The translations under genes and the position numbers were made by a program. The notes under the pieces were generated by a model that did no database searches, was not told where the DNA came from, and worked only from the letters and a program-made list of their open reading frames with translations. A DNA stretch of 57,728 bases, taken from assembly GCA_021846325.1 (NCBI GenBank), contig JAJZBX010000014.1, forward strand, positions 1 to 57,728, given 5' to 3'. Numbering within the stretch: the stretch's first letter is position 1; every line of letters begins with the position of its first letter. This stretch comes from Actinomycetes bacterium. Lineage in GTDB: Bacteria; Actinomycetota; Acidimicrobiia; Acidimicrobiales; RAAP-2. Positions 32,283 to 42,279 of this stretch are shown one piece after another.

Positions 32283-33425
32283 CGCGGAAGCGTCGTCGTT
32301 GCGCCCGTCGACCTCGGCGTGGGTCGCCTCCCAGAACTCCTTGGCCGCGGCGTGGATCGCCGCGGCGAATGGCACCGCGAGCAGCACGCCGACGAAGCCG
32401 CCGAAGAGTCCTCCGACCCACGCGCCGATCTCGGCGCCCACGAGAATCGACACGAAGATCATCAGTGGATTCACGTTGACGGTCTTGGACATCACGATCG
32501 GGTTCAAGAGATGGTTCTGAATGAGCGTGTAGGCGAGAAAGACGATCAGCGTCACGAGACCCGCCGACGGCGAGTGGATGAGCGCGATCAGCACCGTCGG
32601 GATGCCGGCGAGCGCGCCACCGATCTGCGGCAGGAAGTCGACGAGCAGGACCCACAGCGAGAAGAGCAGTGGGTAAGGCACGCCGAAAAGGCTCAGGGTG
32701 ATGAATACCACGACGGCGCCGAGCAGCGAGGTCAGCAGCCCGCCGAGCAGGTACCCGACTGAGGCGCGCGTAATGACGTGCCCGAGCCGCTCGGCGCGCG
32801 GCTGGCTCGTCGCCGAGAGTAGCGCCATGAAGCCGTCGTGCAGCTTGGGCGCCTCGACGAGCACGAGGGTCACGTAGAAGAACATCGTGAGCAAGAAGAA
32901 CGTCGTCGAGAGCGCGCCGCGGCCCAGGGCGAGCGCGGGGCGCGAGAGCCCCTGGGCGAAGTTCGTCACCTTGGCGACGTTATGGGCGAGCCACGCCTGC
33001 ACGTGGTAGCGGCGGATGAGGTGGCCGAGCCAGCCGTGACCGATCTGCGCCTGGTGGATGTAGCCCGGCAACGCGTGCGCGAGGTTGGAGAGTCCGTTGA
33101 CCAGCGGGTAGCCAAAGGCGACCGCGAGGCCCGCGAAGACCACCAACGACGCGGCCATGACCACCGACACGGCGTAGCCCCGGCGGCGTAGCCCGTGGCG
33201 CATCAACCATCGCACTCCCGGGTTGAGCAAGACCGCAACGAAGCTCCCGAGGACGATGATCAGCAAGATCCCCTTCAGGCGAAAGAGCACCTGGCCGAGC
33301 GCGTAGACCCCGACGACGACGCCGACTGAGGCGAAGATCGTCGCGAGGGGTACCTGCGCGTCGTGCGCGGAGGCAAAGAGGCGGCCCCGGCGCGTGGACC
33401 CCGGGCGCGGTCCATCACCACTCAC
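32265..33425 (-). CDS. AI-2E family transporter (PerM/YhhQ-like membrane protein)
   Basis: 386 residues, about eight helices, with the family pattern LLFSLWVLLVDFLPQIGGALAGIPTVLIAL and YTLIQNHLLNPIVMSKTVNVNPLMIFVSILVGAEIGAWVGGLFGGFVGVLLAVP. Members are trimer- or pentamer-type permeases, some Na+/H+ antiporters; autoinducer-2 export is not established for most. GTG with GAGG eight bases upstream. Confidence 0.9.
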   Translation of the reverse strand: MSGDGPRPGSTRRGRLFASAHDAQVPLATIFASVGVVVGVYALGQVLFRLKGILLIIVLGSFVAVLLNPGVRWLMRHGLRRRGYAVSVVMAASLVVFAGLAVAFGYPLVNGLSNLAHALPGYIHQAQIGHGWLGHLIRRYHVQAWLAHNVAKVTNFAQGLSRPALALGRGALSTTFFLLTMFFYVTLVLVEAPKLHDGFMALLSATSQPRAERLGHVITRASVGYLLGGLLTSLLGAVVVFITLSLFGVPYPLLFSLWVLLVDFLPQIGGALAGIPTVLIALIHSPSAGLVTLIVFLAYTLIQNHLLNPIVMSKTVNVNPLMIFVSILVGAEIGAWVGGLFGGFVGVLLAVPFAAAIHAAAKEFWEATHAEVDGRNDDASASPLAE

Positions 33426-33538
33426 GCGCCGACCTCACGCCGACCGTGCACTCGATGCGCCACTCGCCGCCACGGGGACAACCTACCTGACCCAACGCGC
33501 GCGCGAAGGTTGCGGGCCCCGACGAGTCCCGGTGCGAG

Positions 33539-35548
33539 TCAAGCGCCGAGCTCGCGCTCCAGCTGGGCGAGGACCTCGGGATCCTCGAGCCCACTGGTGT
33601 CCCCGCGCGCCACGCCGTCGACGACCAGGTCACGCAGCAGGCGCCGGACGATCTTGCCGCTGCGGGTTCGCGGCATCGTCGAGAGCACGTGGACCCGTCG
33701 GGGTCGCGCGAACGTGCCGATGGCGTCGACGAGTCGCTGGCTCAACTCGTCCTCGCTGACGTCCCCAGCCGTCGCGGTCAGGGTCACGAAGGCCTCGGGA
33801 ACCTGTCCCTTCACCTCGTCGGCGACGCCGATCACGGCCGCCTCGGCCACGCCCGGCATCGTCAGCAGGGCGCTTTCCATCTCCATCGTCGAGAGGCGGT
33901 GCGCCGCCACGTTGATCACGTCGTCGACGCGACCGACGACCCACACGTGCCCGTCCGCGTCCTCGATGGCGGCGTCAGCACTGTCGTAACGCGGGCCAAA
34001 GCGCGTGAAGTACTGGGTGCGGTAGCGCTGCGGGTCGTGCCAGATGTCGCGAAACAGGGTGGGGAACGGCTGGGTGATCGTGAGGTAGCCCGTCTCCCCC
34101 GTCGCGACGGCGGCGCCCGCGTGGTCCACGATCTCGTAGGCGTGGCCCGGCAACGCAACCCCGCACGAGCCGGGCTTGGCCGACGTCACGCCGACCACCG
34201 ACGAGGTCCACGCGCTCCCAGTCTCGCTCTGACCGTACGTGTTGTTGATCTCGAGGCGGCCGTCGCCGATGTTCTCGCGAACCCAGGACCAGGTCGTCGC
34301 GTCGAGTGGCTCGCCCACCAAGGCGAGCAACGCCAGCGCCGACAGGTCGAACTGATGAGGAAGCGTCGCCCCGTGGCGCGCGAGCATGCGCAGGACCGTC
34401 GGCGCGGTGAAGACCTTGGTCACGCGGTAGTTCGCGAGGATCGAGTACAGGCGCTGCGGACCCGGAAAGTCGAGCGCCCCCTCGGTGGCCAACATCGTGG
34501 CGCCGCACGCGGTCGCCCCGATGAGCTCGAAGATGGGGAAGGTGAGCCAACCACAGTCGGCGGTGCACCAGTAGACGTCGTCTGGTCCGAGGTCGAGGGC
34601 GTACTGCACGTTGTGATACGCGCCGGTGAGAAACCCGAGACCGCTGTGCACCAGTCCCTTGGGCTTGGCGCTGGTGCCACTCGTGTAGATGATGAATCCC
34701 GGGTCGTTCGCCCCGAGCGCGACGGGGTCGGCACCGCGGGGCGTCGCGTCGATGAGTTCGTCGTAGTAGCGGTCGCGCGGCGTCGACATCGCCACGGCGG
34801 GATTAGCGCTGCGACGCACCACCACCACGTGCTCGACGCTCGTCAGCCGGTCCAGGACCTGGTCGAGCGTGGCCTTGAGCGCGATCGCGCGTCCCCGGCG
34901 CAGCGTCTCGTCGGCGGTGACGACCACCTTGGCCTCGGTGTCGATGATTCGGTCCGCGAGCGCACTGGCCGAGAAGCCCGAGAAGATGATGTTGTAAATC
35001 GCCCCGATGCGCAGACAGCCGTGGACGACGGCGAACGTTTCGAGCAGATTGGGTAAGTAGATCGCCACGACGTCGCCGGTCCTCACGCCCAGGTCGAGCA
35101 GCGCCTGGGCGAAGCGCGCGGTCTGATCGGCCAACTCGGCGTACGTCCAGGACCGCTCGGCCCCGTCCTCACCGATCCAGTGCACCGCGACCTTGTTCGG
35201 CGTCACGCGAGCGTGGCGATCCACGCAGTTCACGCTGACGTTGCCACGCGCCCCGTCAAAGAACGAGAAGCCCGAGGCGAGATCACCAGTCATCGCCGGT
35301 GACGGGGGCCATCCGCTCGCCCACTCGAGCTCGCCTGCGACGCCAGCCCAGTACGCGCCCACGTCTTCAAGTGAGCGCTGGTAGAGCGCTCGGTACTCGT
35401 CGGGTGCAGCGACCGCGAGGCGACCCGACGGCGCGAGCGTCGGCGCGACCAGTCGGCTATCGCGGACCATCGGTGGCAGGTCCGATGGCGCCAGGTCCCC
35501 AGGTGCGACCCCCGGCGTTGGCGCACTGGCGTGTCGATCTTCGCGCAT
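33539..35548 (-). CDS. Acyl-CoA synthetase of the acetyl/propionyl-CoA synthetase group
   Basis: 669 residues. N-terminal ACAS-type domain (EYRALYQRSLEDVGAYWAGVAGELEW), adenylation core with IIYTSGTSAKPKGLVHSG, VYWCTADCGWLT, NNTYGQSETGSAW and GRVDDVINVAAHRLSTMEMESAL, and catalytic Lys in PRTRSGKIVRR. The YGQSETG motif differs from the WQTETG of true acetyl-CoA synthetases, so a larger acyl group (propionyl, acetoacetyl or other) is likely. ATG at 35548 chosen for GGGGAGGG upstream; the frame stays open to 35794. No visible operon partner. Confidence 0.9.
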   Translation of the reverse strand: MREDRHASAPTPGVAPGDLAPSDLPPMVRDSRLVAPTLAPSGRLAVAAPDEYRALYQRSLEDVGAYWAGVAGELEWASGWPPSPAMTGDLASGFSFFDGARGNVSVNCVDRHARVTPNKVAVHWIGEDGAERSWTYAELADQTARFAQALLDLGVRTGDVVAIYLPNLLETFAVVHGCLRIGAIYNIIFSGFSASALADRIIDTEAKVVVTADETLRRGRAIALKATLDQVLDRLTSVEHVVVVRRSANPAVAMSTPRDRYYDELIDATPRGADPVALGANDPGFIIYTSGTSAKPKGLVHSGLGFLTGAYHNVQYALDLGPDDVYWCTADCGWLTFPIFELIGATACGATMLATEGALDFPGPQRLYSILANYRVTKVFTAPTVLRMLARHGATLPHQFDLSALALLALVGEPLDATTWSWVRENIGDGRLEINNTYGQSETGSAWTSSVVGVTSAKPGSCGVALPGHAYEIVDHAGAAVATGETGYLTITQPFPTLFRDIWHDPQRYRTQYFTRFGPRYDSADAAIEDADGHVWVVGRVDDVINVAAHRLSTMEMESALLTMPGVAEAAVIGVADEVKGQVPEAFVTLTATAGDVSEDELSQRLVDAIGTFARPRRVHVLSTMPRTRSGKIVRRLLRDLVVDGVARGDTSGLEDPEVLAQLERELGA

Positions 35549-35794
35549 CGATCCCTCCCCGACGGGCCTACGCGATACGCTACCGCGCAACGACCGGGAC
35601 TCGAGACCGTCAGCGACCCGACAACCGCGCCGGGCCCCATCGCACCGCGTCGTTCGCCAGTAACCCCACTGACGCGTTCGCGACCCGGTACGGTTCGCCC
35701 CGCGGACCCGCCAACGCGCTTGGCGACGAGAACGAGCCGCGCGGCGACGTCGTCGGGACTCGTGGCCGCCGCCGACCAGTCGAGCGAGCGTCAC

Positions 35795-38218
35795 CTACTC
35801 GAGGCCGAGGGCTTGGCGCAGTCGATCGACGTTGAAGGTGGCACTCGGCTCTCGAGCCGAGTGCCGGTCGAACTCGTTCAGCAACGCGATGAGATCCTCG
35901 CGACGGGTCGGATCGGCGGCGGCCTCGCGCGGTGTGAAACCATGGAGCGCCGGAATTGGTTCGTCGAGCCACGCCGTCTCGCGCTCGGCGATGACCCTCG
36001 CCAAAACGTCGGCCAGCTCCGGTGGGGTCGCGGTGGCGTGCTCGGCGAGCATCGCCTCATCGAGCTGTACCGGCACCTGGCTCTCGCGCAGCTCGAGCCC
36101 GTCGACGCCGAGCAGTGTCGCGACTGTCCGGTCGAAGCGCTCGCGAGAGTTTGCGAGGACCTCGACGGTCTCGCCATTCAAGTTGATGAAGGACCGCACG
36201 ACCGATTCGCCGTCCAGGTCCACGAGCTCGGCCCAGTGACCATCGTGCGACGGGCCAAAGAGGTCGTCGAGGCTCGACGTCACGGCCTCGCGCGTCGTGG
36301 TCACCGCGAAGGCCCCACGACACAGGATCGTCGTCTCACCTTCGCGATTCACGATGCGCGGCGTCGCGAACAGTGCGCCAATCCACATCGCCAATCGAAG
36401 CGGCGTCGGGTCATCAAGGACCGCCAGCAGCGACGCCCGGTGCGCGAGTGTCACCGTGATCGGCAGGCCGATGAACTGGTGCGACGGGCCGACAAGAACC
36501 GTCCGTGCGCAGACGTAGTCGCCGATTTCGAGCGACTCGGACGCCGCGACGTCGTGCACCACGACGGTTTCGCCGCTGCGGGTGTCGAACAGGGTGAGCC
36601 CCTCGGCGCGTTCCACGTCACGCACCTGGTACAGCGACGGTCCCCGACCCCGCCACGACGCCACGAGCGCGACCTCGTCGTCGGGCAGCAACGAACCACG
36701 CTCGCTGAGGAAGGCGTCGATGGCCTCGTCGCTCAGGGCCGCGACCTCCCCGAGTAGCGGCAGCATCTGCGCCACGCGGTCGTCATCGATCTCGGCCGCC
36801 TCGCGAGCGGCCACCAGCAGCTCGAAGGTCGCACCGATCCGCAGCGGTCGCAGGGAAAAGGCGAGCAACTTGTGCTGGATCCATCCGACGCGTCGCTCCA
36901 GCGCGAGTCTGGGCTTGGACGAGCAGCAGACCTTGTACTTGCGCCCCGAGCCACACGGGCAAGGGTCGTTTCGCCCCACCGCGGGCGAGAGCCGGGCGAC
37001 GGCGTCCTCGAGGAAGTCCTGCTCGTCGGCGACGTCATAGAGCGTGATTCGCCGCAGCAGCGATTGGGCGCGTTCGGCGTCCGAACGGTCACACGCGCAC
37101 CACGCGAGATCCTTGATCGCCGGCTCGAAGCCGGCGTCCGCGGCGACGGCCGACCGCAACGCTGACTCCATGGCGTCCCCGCGGCCCTCGGCCTCGCGCA
37201 CGCGGGCGAGCACGAATCGTCCGCCGGCCGCCAACGATCCCGACAGATCGACCAGCGACGTGGCGAGAGGTTCGAGCAGCTGGGCGGCCTCGGGCTCCTC
37301 GGAGGTCACGTAGTCGACGAGGGCCGGCGCGACGAGCGAATGGCCGAGGTCTCGCGCCACCGCTCGACGGCGCTCGATCGTGAGCGAGCCGTCGAGCGAG
37401 TCCAGCCACGCCGAGGTGACGCGCTCAAAAGCCGCCCGACAGCATCGGTCGAAGGAGTATCGGGTCGCCACCTCGTCGACTCGTCGTTCACGCTCGATCG
37501 CCCACGGGGGCTCGGCGTCCTCACCAACCAGGCCGAACCACGCACCGCGGCGCTCGAGTCCGACCGACTCGAGGAGCTCGCCCACGGGCGCCACCGGATG
37601 GCGAAAGAGCGACGGATCGCGCGTCAACGCGTCGAGGACGATCTCGGTTGGCTCCTGCGCCACGCCGGGACGGTATCGACCATCGAAGGCGTCGCGCAGG
37701 GCTTGGGCCACGCGCGCGTCAACGTCGGCCCGGTCGCGCCACTGCAGGCTCACGGCTCGCGAACGCCGGGCCACGACGACGATCGCCGCGTTCGACGCAC
37801 CGAGCCAGCCGGGTGGTCCAACGAAAGAGCCGTGCTCGTCCGCGCCGGGATGCTCTGAGGCGAAGGCCACGCTCACCGGCTTGCCGTCGGCGAGACGGAG
37901 CTCATCGAGGTCGTAGTCGATGACGTCGAGGTCGGGGGTTGCGTGCAGGAGTCCGGCATCACGTTCCTCCGGGCTCACCCGGTGCGTGAACACCGCACCG
38001 TCGAGGATCGTGTCGACGAGTGCGACGAGGTCGTCGTGCGCGAGCCAGACGTCGTCGTCGTCGAGCAGCGCCTCGAAGACCACTTCGGCGAGCTCGTCGT
38101 CGTCGGTGAGCTCACCGAGCTCGATCAGGCGATCGACGAGGGCGTCGAAGTGCAGCGGACCCCGGCGAAGTTCGGATCGAATCGCCGCCCCAACCTGTGC
38201 GTCATCCATCCCCGACAC
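35795..38218 (-). CDS. Large SEC-C motif protein of unknown function
   Basis: 807 residues. A SEC-C zinc motif (VGRNDPCPCGSGRKYKVCC; C420, C422, C431, C432) sits in the middle instead of at the C-terminus as in SecA. The acidic N-terminal ~100 residues (DALVDRLIELGELTDDDELAEVVFEALLDDDDVW) look like a winged-helix or helical domain; residues ~350-400 resemble TPR-like helices; the C-terminus has WLDEPIPALHGFTPREAAADPTRREDLIALL, found in other SEC-C proteins. No enzyme motif was recognised. The GTG at 38218 has a nearby in-frame ATG at 38209 as alternative. Confidence 0.8.
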   Translation of the reverse strand: MSGMDDAQVGAAIRSELRRGPLHFDALVDRLIELGELTDDDELAEVVFEALLDDDDVWLAHDDLVALVDTILDGAVFTHRVSPEERDAGLLHATPDLDVIDYDLDELRLADGKPVSVAFASEHPGADEHGSFVGPPGWLGASNAAIVVVARRSRAVSLQWRDRADVDARVAQALRDAFDGRYRPGVAQEPTEIVLDALTRDPSLFRHPVAPVGELLESVGLERRGAWFGLVGEDAEPPWAIERERRVDEVATRYSFDRCCRAAFERVTSAWLDSLDGSLTIERRRAVARDLGHSLVAPALVDYVTSEEPEAAQLLEPLATSLVDLSGSLAAGGRFVLARVREAEGRGDAMESALRSAVAADAGFEPAIKDLAWCACDRSDAERAQSLLRRITLYDVADEQDFLEDAVARLSPAVGRNDPCPCGSGRKYKVCCSSKPRLALERRVGWIQHKLLAFSLRPLRIGATFELLVAAREAAEIDDDRVAQMLPLLGEVAALSDEAIDAFLSERGSLLPDDEVALVASWRGRGPSLYQVRDVERAEGLTLFDTRSGETVVVHDVAASESLEIGDYVCARTVLVGPSHQFIGLPITVTLAHRASLLAVLDDPTPLRLAMWIGALFATPRIVNREGETTILCRGAFAVTTTREAVTSSLDDLFGPSHDGHWAELVDLDGESVVRSFINLNGETVEVLANSRERFDRTVATLLGVDGLELRESQVPVQLDEAMLAEHATATPPELADVLARVIAERETAWLDEPIPALHGFTPREAAADPTRREDLIALLNEFDRHSAREPSATFNVDRLRQALGLE

Positions 38219-38251
38219 CGTAATCGTGCCGCGCGGCGCGGCTCCGACCCG

Positions 38252-40408
38252 TCAGCGTTGGACGTAGCGCACGGCGCAGATCTTGCCCGTCGCCAGCTTG
38301 ATCGTGAACGTGAAGATCCCGTTGCGACTGCCCCGGGCGGCCGTCACGCGCACCGTGAGCACGGTGCCGGTGTCGGCCACGACGAGGGCCGAGGTGCCGG
38401 GATGACTACGCACGACGGGGCGCCCGACGAAGCCGGACCCGAGAATGCGCAGCGTGACGGTACGACCCGCCACGACGTGGCCGATCACCCGTGTCGCCAC
38501 GGGAACGACCACCTTGGGCGTGGGCGGGGTGGGCGGGGTGGGCGGCACCGGCGATCCGCTGATGGTCACGGCGACGGTGAAGGTGCCAAGGTCACCCGCG
38601 GCGTCGATCTCGGTGCCCGCGACGTCGTAGGTGCCCGCGGCGAGCGCGCCACTGGTCGAGATGAGCCCCGTCGGCGAGACGACGAGCGACGGGGCGCCCG
38701 AGGTTTGGGTGTAGGTGACTGCGCCGTTCGCCCCGGTCACGGCGAGTTGATCAGTGAAGCTCGCCGACGCCGTGGCCGTCGCCGTGGCCGCCGCGGAACT
38801 GCTCTGGGTCAAGGTACCCACGGGTACCACCACCAAGTTGAAAAAGTACGGTCCCGCGCCACCGGCCGCGTCACTCACGCTGCCCCGAGCGACGTAGGAG
38901 CCCGCGGCGAGTGCGCCACTGGTCGTGATGAGACCCGTTGACGACACCACGAGCGACGGGGCGCCGGTCGTTTGGGTGTAGGTGAGCGCGCCACTCGCGC
39001 CGGTCACAGTCAGCTGGTTGGTGAAGCCCGTCGAAGCCGCGGTCGTCACCGTGGCGCGCACCGGTGAGCTCTGCGTGAGAGTGCCGACCACGAGTCGAAA
39101 GAAGTAGGTGCCGACGTCACCGCTCGCGTCGACGTCGGTTCCTCGCGCGACGTACGTGCCGCGCGCGAGCGTCCCGCTCGTTGAGATGAGACCGGTCGGC
39201 GAGACGACGAGCGACGGGGCGCCCGAGGTCTGGGTGTAGGTGACTGCGCCGTTCGCCCCGGTCACGGCGAGCTGATCGGTGAAGCTCGCCGACGCGCCGA
39301 CCGAGACGGCACCCGACGTGGGGAGATTCTCGGTGAGCAGGCCCACCGAGAGCGCGAAGCTAAACGTCCCGCTCACGCCGTTCGCGCTGCTCGTGCCGGT
39401 TGCGCTGTAGAGGCCAGCGGCGAGGGTGCCGCTCGTCGTGACCACGCCGGTCGGCGAGACCGTCAAGGTGGGTTGACCGGTCAATTGGACGAAGCTGACC
39501 GGTGCGCTCTCACCGGCGACCACCAGCTGGCCGGTGAAGGTGGCCGACCCCGACACCGGCACGCTGGCCGAGGTCGGCGCACTGAGCAGTGGACACTGCA
39601 GGTCGCCGTCGAGGCCGTTTGACGGATACTGGATCATCGCCACCCGACCGCCCGTGAACGACGGCGCGGCACAGCCCGCCTGGGCCTCGGCGAGCGTCGC
39701 GAAACCGGGTAGCCAGACGTCGTTGGTGGCGAAGGTCGAACCCGAGGGCCCGATCAGCCCCAACCACTGCGACGTCGTCGAGTAGATCCCAACGCCCGAC
39801 ACGCCCACGCTGGCCAAGAAGGCAACCTCGCCCTGGACGACGGCGAGGTCGTTGGCGAACTGCGCGCTCGTCGGCGCGCTGCCCGTGCGAATCGTCTCCC
39901 ACGAGTTGCCCGATTCGACGTCGAGCCACCACGGCACCGCCGACGCGGCGGCCGCGGGCGACGCCGCGCCGAGCTGGGTCTCGGCACCGACCACGTCTTG
40001 GAAGGCGTTCTGCGCCGCGTTCCAGCCGTAGTCGTACGAACAGGGCACCGAGTTGGATCCCGTGCAGATCTGTGGGGTCTGCTGGGTAACGGGCCAGTTG
40101 GTATTACTGAGCGGTCCCGGATTCGCCGTGTTGACGTAGAACGCGGGCGTTGCGCTGAGGGAGGTCTCGGCCCACTGCAGTTGCGTGGCCAGACAGGGGT
40201 TGGCACTGAAGGGCCGTCCGTCATTGACGCCAATGACGGCGAAGCCCCCCGGCGCCGGCAGCGTGCCGCCGCACTGGGGGAAGCTGACGTCGTAGCCGAT
40301 CGCGGTCGGCGCAACGGTACCGCTGCTCGTTGACGCGCTGGCCGCGCTCGCGCAGCTCGCGATCACTACGACCACCACCGCGGCCACGTTTCTCAGTCGA
40401 TTTCGCAC
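38252..40408 (-). CDS. Secreted GH25/DUF1906-like protein with four tandem repeats
   Basis: 718 residues. Signal peptide ~1-26 (VVVVVIASCASAASA). Residues ~35-270: GYDVSFPQCGGTLPAPGGFAVIGVNDG, NPCLATQLQWA, WWLDVESGNSW and IYSTTSQW fit a glycoside-hydrolase-like TIM barrel of the GH25/DUF1906 kind. Then four ~85-residue beta-type repeats (each with GAPSLVVSPTGLISTSGALAAGTY-type cores, the first most diverged), a PTPPTPPTP hinge near residue 620, and a C-terminal beta domain ending KICAVRYVQR. No sortase motif. Probably cell-wall associated; enzymatic activity unproven. Confidence 0.85.
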   Translation of the reverse strand: MRNRLRNVAAVVVVVIASCASAASASTSSGTVAPTAIGYDVSFPQCGGTLPAPGGFAVIGVNDGRPFSANPCLATQLQWAETSLSATPAFYVNTANPGPLSNTNWPVTQQTPQICTGSNSVPCSYDYGWNAAQNAFQDVVGAETQLGAASPAAAASAVPWWLDVESGNSWETIRTGSAPTSAQFANDLAVVQGEVAFLASVGVSGVGIYSTTSQWLGLIGPSGSTFATNDVWLPGFATLAEAQAGCAAPSFTGGRVAMIQYPSNGLDGDLQCPLLSAPTSASVPVSGSATFTGQLVVAGESAPVSFVQLTGQPTLTVSPTGVVTTSGTLAAGLYSATGTSSANGVSGTFSFALSVGLLTENLPTSGAVSVGASASFTDQLAVTGANGAVTYTQTSGAPSLVVSPTGLISTSGTLARGTYVARGTDVDASGDVGTYFFRLVVGTLTQSSPVRATVTTAASTGFTNQLTVTGASGALTYTQTTGAPSLVVSSTGLITTSGALAAGSYVARGSVSDAAGGAGPYFFNLVVVPVGTLTQSSSAAATATATASASFTDQLAVTGANGAVTYTQTSGAPSLVVSPTGLISTSGALAAGTYDVAGTEIDAAGDLGTFTVAVTISGSPVPPTPPTPPTPKVVVPVATRVIGHVVAGRTVTLRILGSGFVGRPVVRSHPGTSALVVADTGTVLTVRVTAARGSRNGIFTFTIKLATGKICAVRYVQR
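38669..38770. repeat. Near-identical 102-base repeat, copy 1
   Basis: Differs from copy 2 (39194-39295) at about three positions. Encodes the cores of repeats 4 and 2 of the secreted protein. The near identity points to recent duplication or gene conversion within the gene. Confidence 0.8.
39194..39295. repeat. Near-identical 102-base repeat, copy 2
   Basis: Direct repeat of 38669-38770; a third, more diverged relative lies around 38930-39040. Confidence 0.8.
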
Positions 40409-40663
40409 GGATAGATAGGTTAGATCGCCGGGCGCGACGTCTGGCCAACGGTCACGACATCGTCAACTGACTCGGCGCCGCGACGGTTCGTTGCGTCGAG
40501 GTCGTCGGCCGATCCCGCCGCCGCGTCTGCTGGGGACCTCTCGCTCACCGTGACGCCAGTGTGGCTCGAAGATCCCGCGCCAGGTCACCACGGAGCACCT
40601 GGCCGGCGGCGTTAGGGCGAATGGTGTTCACCCGCACGACGTGGCGACGCCGAGCGCTCGAGG

Positions 40664-42178
40664 TCAGTCGGCGAAGTCGACGAACGCCGATCGCCCGTCG
40701 GCCAGCGCGTCGGCGGCTAGGGCCGCCAGCCGGTGCTGGCGCTTCGCGCCGACGAGGACGCCAGCCACCACCGCGGCCATCGCGACGAGCGCTGCGCTCA
40801 CCTCGAAGGCTGTGGTGAAGCCGTGCACCGTCGCCTCGCGCACGACGCGGGGCGTGACCACGCGCGAGACGAGAAACGTAGCGGTGGCCGATGCCGCGAC
40901 CGTGTTGAGAAAGGCCGTCCCCAAGGCACCACCAACCTGCTGGGTCGTGTTGACCAACGCACTCGCCACGCCCGCGTCAACGTCGGCGACCCCGAAGAGG
41001 GCCGTTGAGTTCATCGGCACGAAGGTGAGACCCATGCCGAGACTCGTGAGGACCTCGGGGGCCAAGACGTGCGCGAGGTACGTGCTGTCCACCCCCAGGC
41101 GCGAGAACCAGTAGAGGCCCGTCGCCGCCAGCGCGAGCCCGACGACCATCAGGCCGCGCGGGCCCGTGCGCGGCAAGAGGCGACTGGCGACGGTCGCTCC
41201 GCCAATGATCCCGAAGGAGAACGGCAGGAAGGCGAAGCCCGTGCGCAGCGCGCTGTAGCCGAGAATCCCCTGGAGGAAGTACGTGAGAAAGAGGAAGGTG
41301 CCGAGCAACGCGAAGCCAACCAGCAGCGACGAGAGGAAGGCGCCGCCGCGCTTGCGCTCGAGGACGACCTTGAGCGGCAGCAGCGGATGGGCCGAACGCA
41401 CTTCGATGGCGACGAACGCGACCAACAGCGCGACGGCACCGGCGAGCAGCGAGAGCGTCAACGTCGAGGTCCAGCCGTGTGAGGCGACCATCGTGAAGCC
41501 GTAGACGAGCAAGAACAGACCACTCGTCGAGGTGAGCGCCCCGGGGATGTCGTAGCTGTGGCGAACCTCCACTCGGCTCTCGGCCACTACTCGCCGGGCG
41601 GCGATCGCGGTGAGCAGTGCGATCGGCGCGTTGATGAGCAGCGTCCATCGCCACGACGCGTACTGGGTTAAGACGCCGCCGAGCACCAGACCGATCGCCG
41701 CGCCACTCCCGGCGATCGCCGCGTACACGCCAAAGGCGCGAGCCCGCTCGTGCGCCTCGGTGAAGGTCACGCTCAGCAGCGACAGGGCGGCCGGCGCCAT
41801 CACGGCGGCGAAGAGGCCCTGCAGGGCACGAGCGCCAAACAGCATCGGCGCGTTCTGCGCGAGGCCCGCGATGGCTGACGCCGCGCCGAAGCCCAGCAAC
41901 CCCACCACGAAGACCCGTCGACGGCCGACGTAGTCCGCGATGCGCCCGCCGAGCAGCAAGAAGCTGCCAAAGACCAGCGTGTACGCGCTCATCACCCACT
42001 GGCGGTTGGCGACCGAGATGTGCAGCGCCCGCTGGGCCGACGGCAAAGCGACGATGACGACTGAGGCGTCGAGCACGATCATGAGTTGGGCGAGCGCGAT
42101 GACCGCCAGCGCCCAGTAGCGGGTGCGACTCGCCGGGCTGTCTGGCGCAGCGTCGAGGTTCAGTTGGTCAGTGGTCAC
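40664..42178 (-). CDS. MFS drug efflux transporter, DHA2 (EmrB/QacA) family, 14 helices
   Basis: 504 residues. MFS motif LGGRIADYVGRRRVFVVG after helix 2, D1-type LDASVVIVALPSAQRALHIS in helix 1, motif C GSGAAIGLVLGGVLTQYASWRW in helix 5; ~14 helices overall. Proton-driven export of drugs or organic cations. The GTG at 42178 with AGAGGG upstream is preferred over ATG 42208, which lacks a site. Divergent from a TetR gene with a perfect palindrome between them. Confidence 0.92.
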   Translation of the reverse strand: MTTDQLNLDAAPDSPASRTRYWALAVIALAQLMIVLDASVVIVALPSAQRALHISVANRQWVMSAYTLVFGSFLLLGGRIADYVGRRRVFVVGLLGFGAASAIAGLAQNAPMLFGARALQGLFAAVMAPAALSLLSVTFTEAHERARAFGVYAAIAGSGAAIGLVLGGVLTQYASWRWTLLINAPIALLTAIAARRVVAESRVEVRHSYDIPGALTSTSGLFLLVYGFTMVASHGWTSTLTLSLLAGAVALLVAFVAIEVRSAHPLLPLKVVLERKRGGAFLSSLLVGFALLGTFLFLTYFLQGILGYSALRTGFAFLPFSFGIIGGATVASRLLPRTGPRGLMVVGLALAATGLYWFSRLGVDSTYLAHVLAPEVLTSLGMGLTFVPMNSTALFGVADVDAGVASALVNTTQQVGGALGTAFLNTVAASATATFLVSRVVTPRVVREATVHGFTTAFEVSAALVAMAAVVAGVLVGAKRQHRLAALAADALADGRSAFVDFAD

Positions 42179-42257
42179 GGCTACCCTCTTTCTCGAGAAA
42201 TGCCCCATCCAGCACGACGGTGATCCGAATCGGCTAAAATAAAGGGAATTCGAAATG

Positions 42258-42279
42258 ATACGGAACAGTCGTTCCGTAT
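42258..42279. promoter_or_regulatory. Palindromic TetR operator between efflux pump and regulator
   Basis: Arms ATACGGAAC and GTTCCGTAT are exact inverted copies around AGTC. A second half-site GTTCCGT lies at 42302-42308, nearer the regulator start, and may be part of a weaker second operator. Confidence 0.8.

Noticed and set aside
33689..35056. 455-codon plus-strand frame opposite the acyl-CoA synthetase
   Set aside because: Antisense shadow; composition typical of complementary GC-rich codons and no domain.
35531..36757. 408-codon plus-strand frame opposite the SEC-C protein
   Set aside because: Antisense shadow; the minus-strand SEC-C gene has recognisable motifs and this one has none.
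38669..39295. Could the repeats be a CRISPR array?
   Set aside because: Repeats are 102 bases, in frame, and encode beta-domain cores of one secreted protein; there are no regular spacers or cas genes.
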